Assembly: GCF_036669915.1 (NCBI RefSeq)
Contig: NC_089315.1
Coordinates: forward strand, 22,497,499 to 22,561,498
Source of the DNA: Pocillopora verrucosa
Taxonomy: Eukaryota; Cnidaria; Anthozoa; Scleractinia; Pocilloporidae
Direction: 5' to 3'
Length of the DNA stretch: 64,000 nt
Made by a program: the position numbers and the translations under genes. Under the pieces are notes generated by a model. The model had not been told where the DNA came from. It ran no database searches and saw only the letters and a list, made by a program, of their open reading frames with translations. Below, in pieces: positions 59,880-64,000 of the stretch. Every line of letters starts with the position of its first letter. Positions within the stretch are counted from its first letter, which is position 1.

Positions 59880-62816
59880 TGTTCTGTAGTTTGATTCACC
59901 TACAAATTCTGACTATCCAGCGTGAACTCTTGTCCTTAAAAAGCCAAGCCTTCTTACGCAAATCCAAAGATGAAAGGTTTGCAGACCGGAAATCCAAAGC
60001 GCATTCTTCCTTTTTGGGTTAGCTACTATTGATAAAAATTGTGTTATTGAATAATTTACGTCAGTGTTGCCGAAGCATCTGAATATAACTACGTATTATA
60101 GTTTAAAACCATCGTAAGTTTCATTTGAAATCCTTTTTCTTCACAACATTGAATGGTTTTTTTTATTAAAATGCTTTATGTTACCCTGAATAATGATAAT
60201 CTCGGGCGTTCTTGACGGTCATTTGGCGAGTCCATTTGTTTGATTCTCCCACACATTATTGTGTGTTATTCCTAACAAATACACGTGGCTCACATGGATA
60301 GACAGAATTTCGGTTTCAACTTAAACGAGTACCACGTCAGTGCAATGTCTTTGTAATCCTTTCATTTGGTTCGAAATTCCTTTAAATATCTCTGGAATAT
60401 CCACCCACGGTTTTAAAACAACTAGATCAACTGTTGAAGGCGGTAGTCGCCTACGAGAAAACGATCAAATAAAACACCATTCGAGTCCCAAAAAAAAAAA
60501 ATAAATGGATAATTATTAACAAAGATGCAAAATTAGAATACTGTTCATTTTGTATCAGGAAGTACGAAGGTCACTGTCACGCAACGACAAAAAATTTGTT
60601 CAAAGCCATTTCTGGTAGTACCAAAACCGTAACAATACTGATACGTAATATTTGAGTCCAAGAATACACTTTAAGGCGCTGCTAAATATTTCATCTATGA
60701 ATAACTATTTTAAAATAGCTTCTGTAACTCGTTGCTCGACGAGAATAGAATGCTATTTATAAAAATCCGAATCAAAGAGTCAAAAAGTATTTTAGGTCCT
60801 TGATTTGTATGGATTTTTACGTATATTTATTTACTGCAAATTGTAAAACATTTATCCACTGAAGCACGTACATGGTACAGGTGTAAACAGTTCCAAAAAT
60901 GTGTTAGAAACACACAGGATGTTTCTCAAGACGGGTTGGCTTCAAAACACATAACACCGAGGTATTTTTCGAAAACAAAAACTAGGCCCTGATCTTTAAA
61001 TTTTCGAGACCAAGAGTGCGAGACCAGCAAACCGCTGTGATACTCGAAGAAAATGTGAGACCCCTTACTTCCGGGACCACTTTCTTTACCTATCTTAACA
61101 CGTATCTCACCTTTGCAGTCGGTCGTTTTTCCTACTCCTTACGTGACTGGTGTGTCGCCTGTATTCTCATTAGCATTACGAAAGAGGTAATCGTACGGGG
61201 CCGAGTAAAATTAAGGATTAATATCACGAGTGTTTTTAGAAGTTGCATAAATTGTATTGCCCTCGTCAATGTTCTCAATTTCAAGTAATTGTGTCTTGGG
61301 AAATTACCAAAATTAATGGAGCTGTCTCAGCCGATCAGCATCTAAAATTTCCCCTGTATGTTATGTAATGGTAATAGCAATGAGTAATACTCAGTAATAT
61401 TCGTGATAAACAAATCTGACGACCGGACAGCATTCCAATTTAGTCCCCAATTTAGGAGTCTGTACTAAATCATAACGCATTCTTTCGAAGTCGTGAAAAT
61501 TGCTTATTGGATATTCGCGATTTGATTCATGATATACAAAGTGAAATTTTATTCCATTTCAGACTCTTTGGTGTCCTCGCCAAGAGTCATCATCACCTCT
61601 TTCAAATTAGCACGATCATGTCATCGCTGTCGACTGAGTTTTGAAATTTTTTACCTGCATATTTCATCCATCTGAATCTCAAGAACGTGCTGCAGTGTAC
61701 ATGGTTCATTTTCAAAGGAAAAGCTCTTTTTCCTTGTTTGCATTCAAATGAATCAAAACGGGCAATTTTCAATTACAATCAGTTTGAAATCCCTCGCCTA
61801 CTGTTGATTAATTAGCACCAAAACAGTGTGCTTCTTTAAAGCGAGCTAATCAGGTGCAGAACCGAACCCAGTCCCTTCTCCGTCACACACGCATTCCCTC
61901 TCTCGAAACCTGTGGCCTTGCGCTTTTATGTTTGTTTTACGTTAGGTTGGCGGCCACTGCAATGATGTCTTTTGAACTTATTCCCTCAGGGAGGGGGGGG
62001 GGAACCTCATTCTGATTATTGTAAATGATGACGAGGGAGAAGGTGCTACAGCCTCTGCTATTGCATTCGCTTAAGGTTAGACGTTCCAGTCTTCTCGGAT
62101 AAGGACGATAAACCGCAGGCCCCCTCTCCTGCATCTTCACTGCATTGGTTGAGAGGGGACGTTAAAGAATCCACGCTCTGTTTGAAAAGAGTAGGGAACG
62201 TAGCCTGGCTAAGTTTCCAAAAGTTCTAAAATTAGGGGCACCTGCAAAATTTTCTTTCAAAAATTGTAAACTGCTTAATGCAGTCTGGCCATAGTCCCCC
62301 GCAGGGTGTTGTAAAGCGTATTAGAGGGTAGTTATATGAAGGTTGCGCTGCATGAATGCATCACCATCATAATCATTAAACTAATATTATTCATTTTCAC
62401 TCTTTATTTCAGCCCCATTGAGGTAAAAGAAAAAATACTGTGCGAGAGCTTTGGTATTTTTTTACGCAAATGCAACAACCTGGCGAGAATTTTTCCCCGG
62501 TAAAGATAACCAATAAAATGCGTTAAGTGATTCCGAAAGTTATCCCACAAACCGCTGTTCACAAATGATGAGTGATTCATGTTACATTTTTTGGTAATTT
62601 TTTCAGCTTAGAGAATTAGACATCCCTTTTGTCTCTTTCCCATATTCTGAGATGTTTCTTTCATCATCAAGCGGCGTCAAGCGACGAACAAGCTAAAAGC
62701 GGATTTATGAATTGAGTGCAATGTGCTCCACTGCAAATCATCTCGCGTCACTTCTCGAGGGCGCAATCAATTGACACTTCGTAACAGCGGTGGCACGAAT
62801 TCCTTCGTTATATACT
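59880..62816. other. Intergenic region caspase-GNL1 (right arm)
   Basis: Mirror of 39830-42760. No gene is supported. The C-run/G-run near 61990-62003 corresponds to the left arm's 40640-40652. Confidence 0.5.
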
Positions 62817-63703
62817 TCACTCGTCTGACAGAAGTGCAAACGGGTTTGAGGACATGACTTCGCTTTCCTCCCCCTCCTGTTCGTCATCGCCATCACTACT
62901 CGGTCTCTCATCTCTCTTGCTCCAGCCCGGAGGGGCAAGCAGATGCAATGACAGCTCGTCCACCTCGTTTTCCTGAAGTCGCAGTCGTTTGCTTTCTGAG
63001 TGTCTGTCTTGTAGAAGGGCAATCTCTTCCGTTTCAGGATGTTGCTGCCATTCATCTGTTGAGCCATAGCAAGATTCAAGATTCAGGCGTAACACCAAAA
63101 GCGATGGTGACAACATAAGCTATTCTGAACATGGAAGAGATCTTGGGCAGTAGTGAAAATAAGGCCTGAAAAAAATTCAGGCCTGCACAGGATTTGAACC
63201 CGTGACCTCTGCGATACCGGTGCAGTGCTCTACCAACCAAGTTAACAAGTCAACTGGAAGCTGGTCACTATGTTAGCTCGTAATAAACCCGTGAAGTGAT
63301 GAATAATTGACTGTGTTAATATGAAAATCACATATGTGAACTGCGGGTTAAGAAATGAATATGACAGCATTCTTCACAGTAATGAACATTAGCTTTACCT
63401 CACTCAGGCGAAATTCGTCCGTCGTTTCTTTCCCACACTTGTCACAAGAGTCGTTTAATTGTGCGCCAACGCCAGGTTTACACGCTCTTTTTTTTGCTTT
63501 TTTCATCTCACAAAAAAGTTATATAGAGCCACCCACCTTCACTGGTAAACTGTAATTGGCAATTGCTTATCAATTCCACGTCATTGACACGAAAATCATT
63601 GGGGAAAAGATTCCGATTGACTTACCTCTTTTGTTTATGAAGCCTGGTGGATATACACACATAACAATCTTGCCATCCACAGCCAGTCTCAAAAGACTGT
63701 TGG
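62817..63703 (-). CDS. GNL1: GNL1 3' exons, second copy (right arm)
   Basis: Exon 16 (63703-63626) and exon 17 (63055-62817) on the minus strand, with acceptors and donor identical to the left copy. Exon 17 is 239 bp and reads through an acidic stretch (SSDGDDEQEGEESE) to NPFALLSDE-stop, matching the acidic tail and NPYALL-type C-terminus of GNL1. The left copy has seven G instead of five at this point and loses that ending. Exon 15 would lie beyond base 64000, so whether the rest of GNL1 is duplicated cannot be told. Confidence 0.88.
63155..63385 (-). mobile_element. tRNA-derived SINE family 1 (right arm)
   Basis: Mirror of 39257-39492, with the GGATTTGAACCCGTG B-box complement near 63190 and the CAGTGCTCTACC A-box complement near 63225. 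The T-stem closes as CACGGGTTCAAATCCTGTG with a small difference from the left copy. Confidence 0.8.
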
Positions 63704-63744
63704 CTAAGATGTAAAGTACAGAAAATAAACCAAACATTAAAAAA

Positions 63745-63746
<2 letters not shown>

Positions 63747-63837
<91 letters not shown>
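63747..63837. repeat. Expanded AT/AG microsatellite (right arm)
   Basis: About 25 AT dinucleotides followed by about 19 AG. The left-arm equivalent (38697-38735) has a handful of CT and about 20 TA with an interruption. Confidence 0.9.
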
Positions 63838-63839
<2 letters not shown>

Positions 63840-64000
63840 CGTTTCAGGATCATGTCAATTGCAGAATTTTCAAGCTAAAAGTTAAAAATTCTCTACCCTG
63901 ATACTCTTCACAAATTTTAATCGAGCGTTTAGTTGAATGGTTGACGGAGAAGCGCGCGAGAAGATGCTGCATTCTCTTACCGGCGTCTCAGAACCGTCTG

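Larger units (their letters stand above)
51526..64000. repeat. Right arm of giant inverted repeat
   Basis: Reverse complement of the left arm from 51140 outward to 38526, continuing past the window end. Every gene piece in it has an open frame where the left arm is shifted. It carries about 40 extra bases near 63460-63500 and an expanded microsatellite relative to the left arm. Confidence 0.95.

Noticed and set aside
1..64000. CRISPR arrays, operons, integrases or viral genes
   Set aside because: The window is intron-containing animal DNA; no spacer-repeat arrays or viral protein families were seen.

Overview
This 64-kb window is animal nuclear DNA. It is AT-rich, has small exons with GT-AG introns, and is full of short fold-back and MITE-type repeats. 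The proteins (secreted CUB-CUB-laminin G, KLHDC10, DNAAF5, PPIL3, GNL1, a caspase, CIMIP2B) and the tRNA-like SINE plus fold-back repeats suggest an anthozoan cnidarian, probably a stony coral or close relative. The organism call is inference; the gene identities rest on motif, length and exon-phase agreement.

Layout. 348-5535 (+): 3' part of a secreted CUB-CUB-LamG gene. 5536-9174: repeat-bearing spacer. 9175-11538 (-): KLHDC10, head-to-head with DNAAF5 (11790-25760, +, 20 exons, 857 aa). 26547-30482 (-): PPIL3, head-to-head with GNL1 (30693-39829, +, 17 exons). From about 38526 to the window end the sequence is one huge palindrome. The left arm (38526-51140) and right arm (51526-64000, running off the window) are near-identical inverted copies around a 385-bp spacer. 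Each arm holds the 3' end of GNL1, a short-prodomain caspase, CIMIP2B and the first exon of an unidentified gene.

Two things stand out. First, the palindrome itself: a real inverted duplication, or two haplotypes joined head-to-head by assembly. The arms differ by a MITE-bearing insertion, microsatellite lengths, short tandem duplications and scattered substitutions. Second, an integrity gradient: DNAAF5 and PPIL3 are clean, whereas GNL1 carries at least nine frame lesions from about 31.8 kb onward. The left-arm caspase and CIMIP2B also have frameshifts, and the corresponding right-arm exons are open. This is either decay of one copy or poor consensus over about 31.8-50 kb.

Functionally the genes are housekeeping, ciliary or apoptotic: E3-ligase substrate receptor (KLHDC10), axonemal dynein pre-assembly (DNAAF5), spliceosomal cyclophilin (PPIL3), nucleolar-type permuted GTPase (GNL1), apoptotic protease (caspase) and ciliary microtubule inner protein (CIMIP2B). 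Nothing indicates a shared pathway, but the two divergent gene pairs likely share bidirectional promoters.
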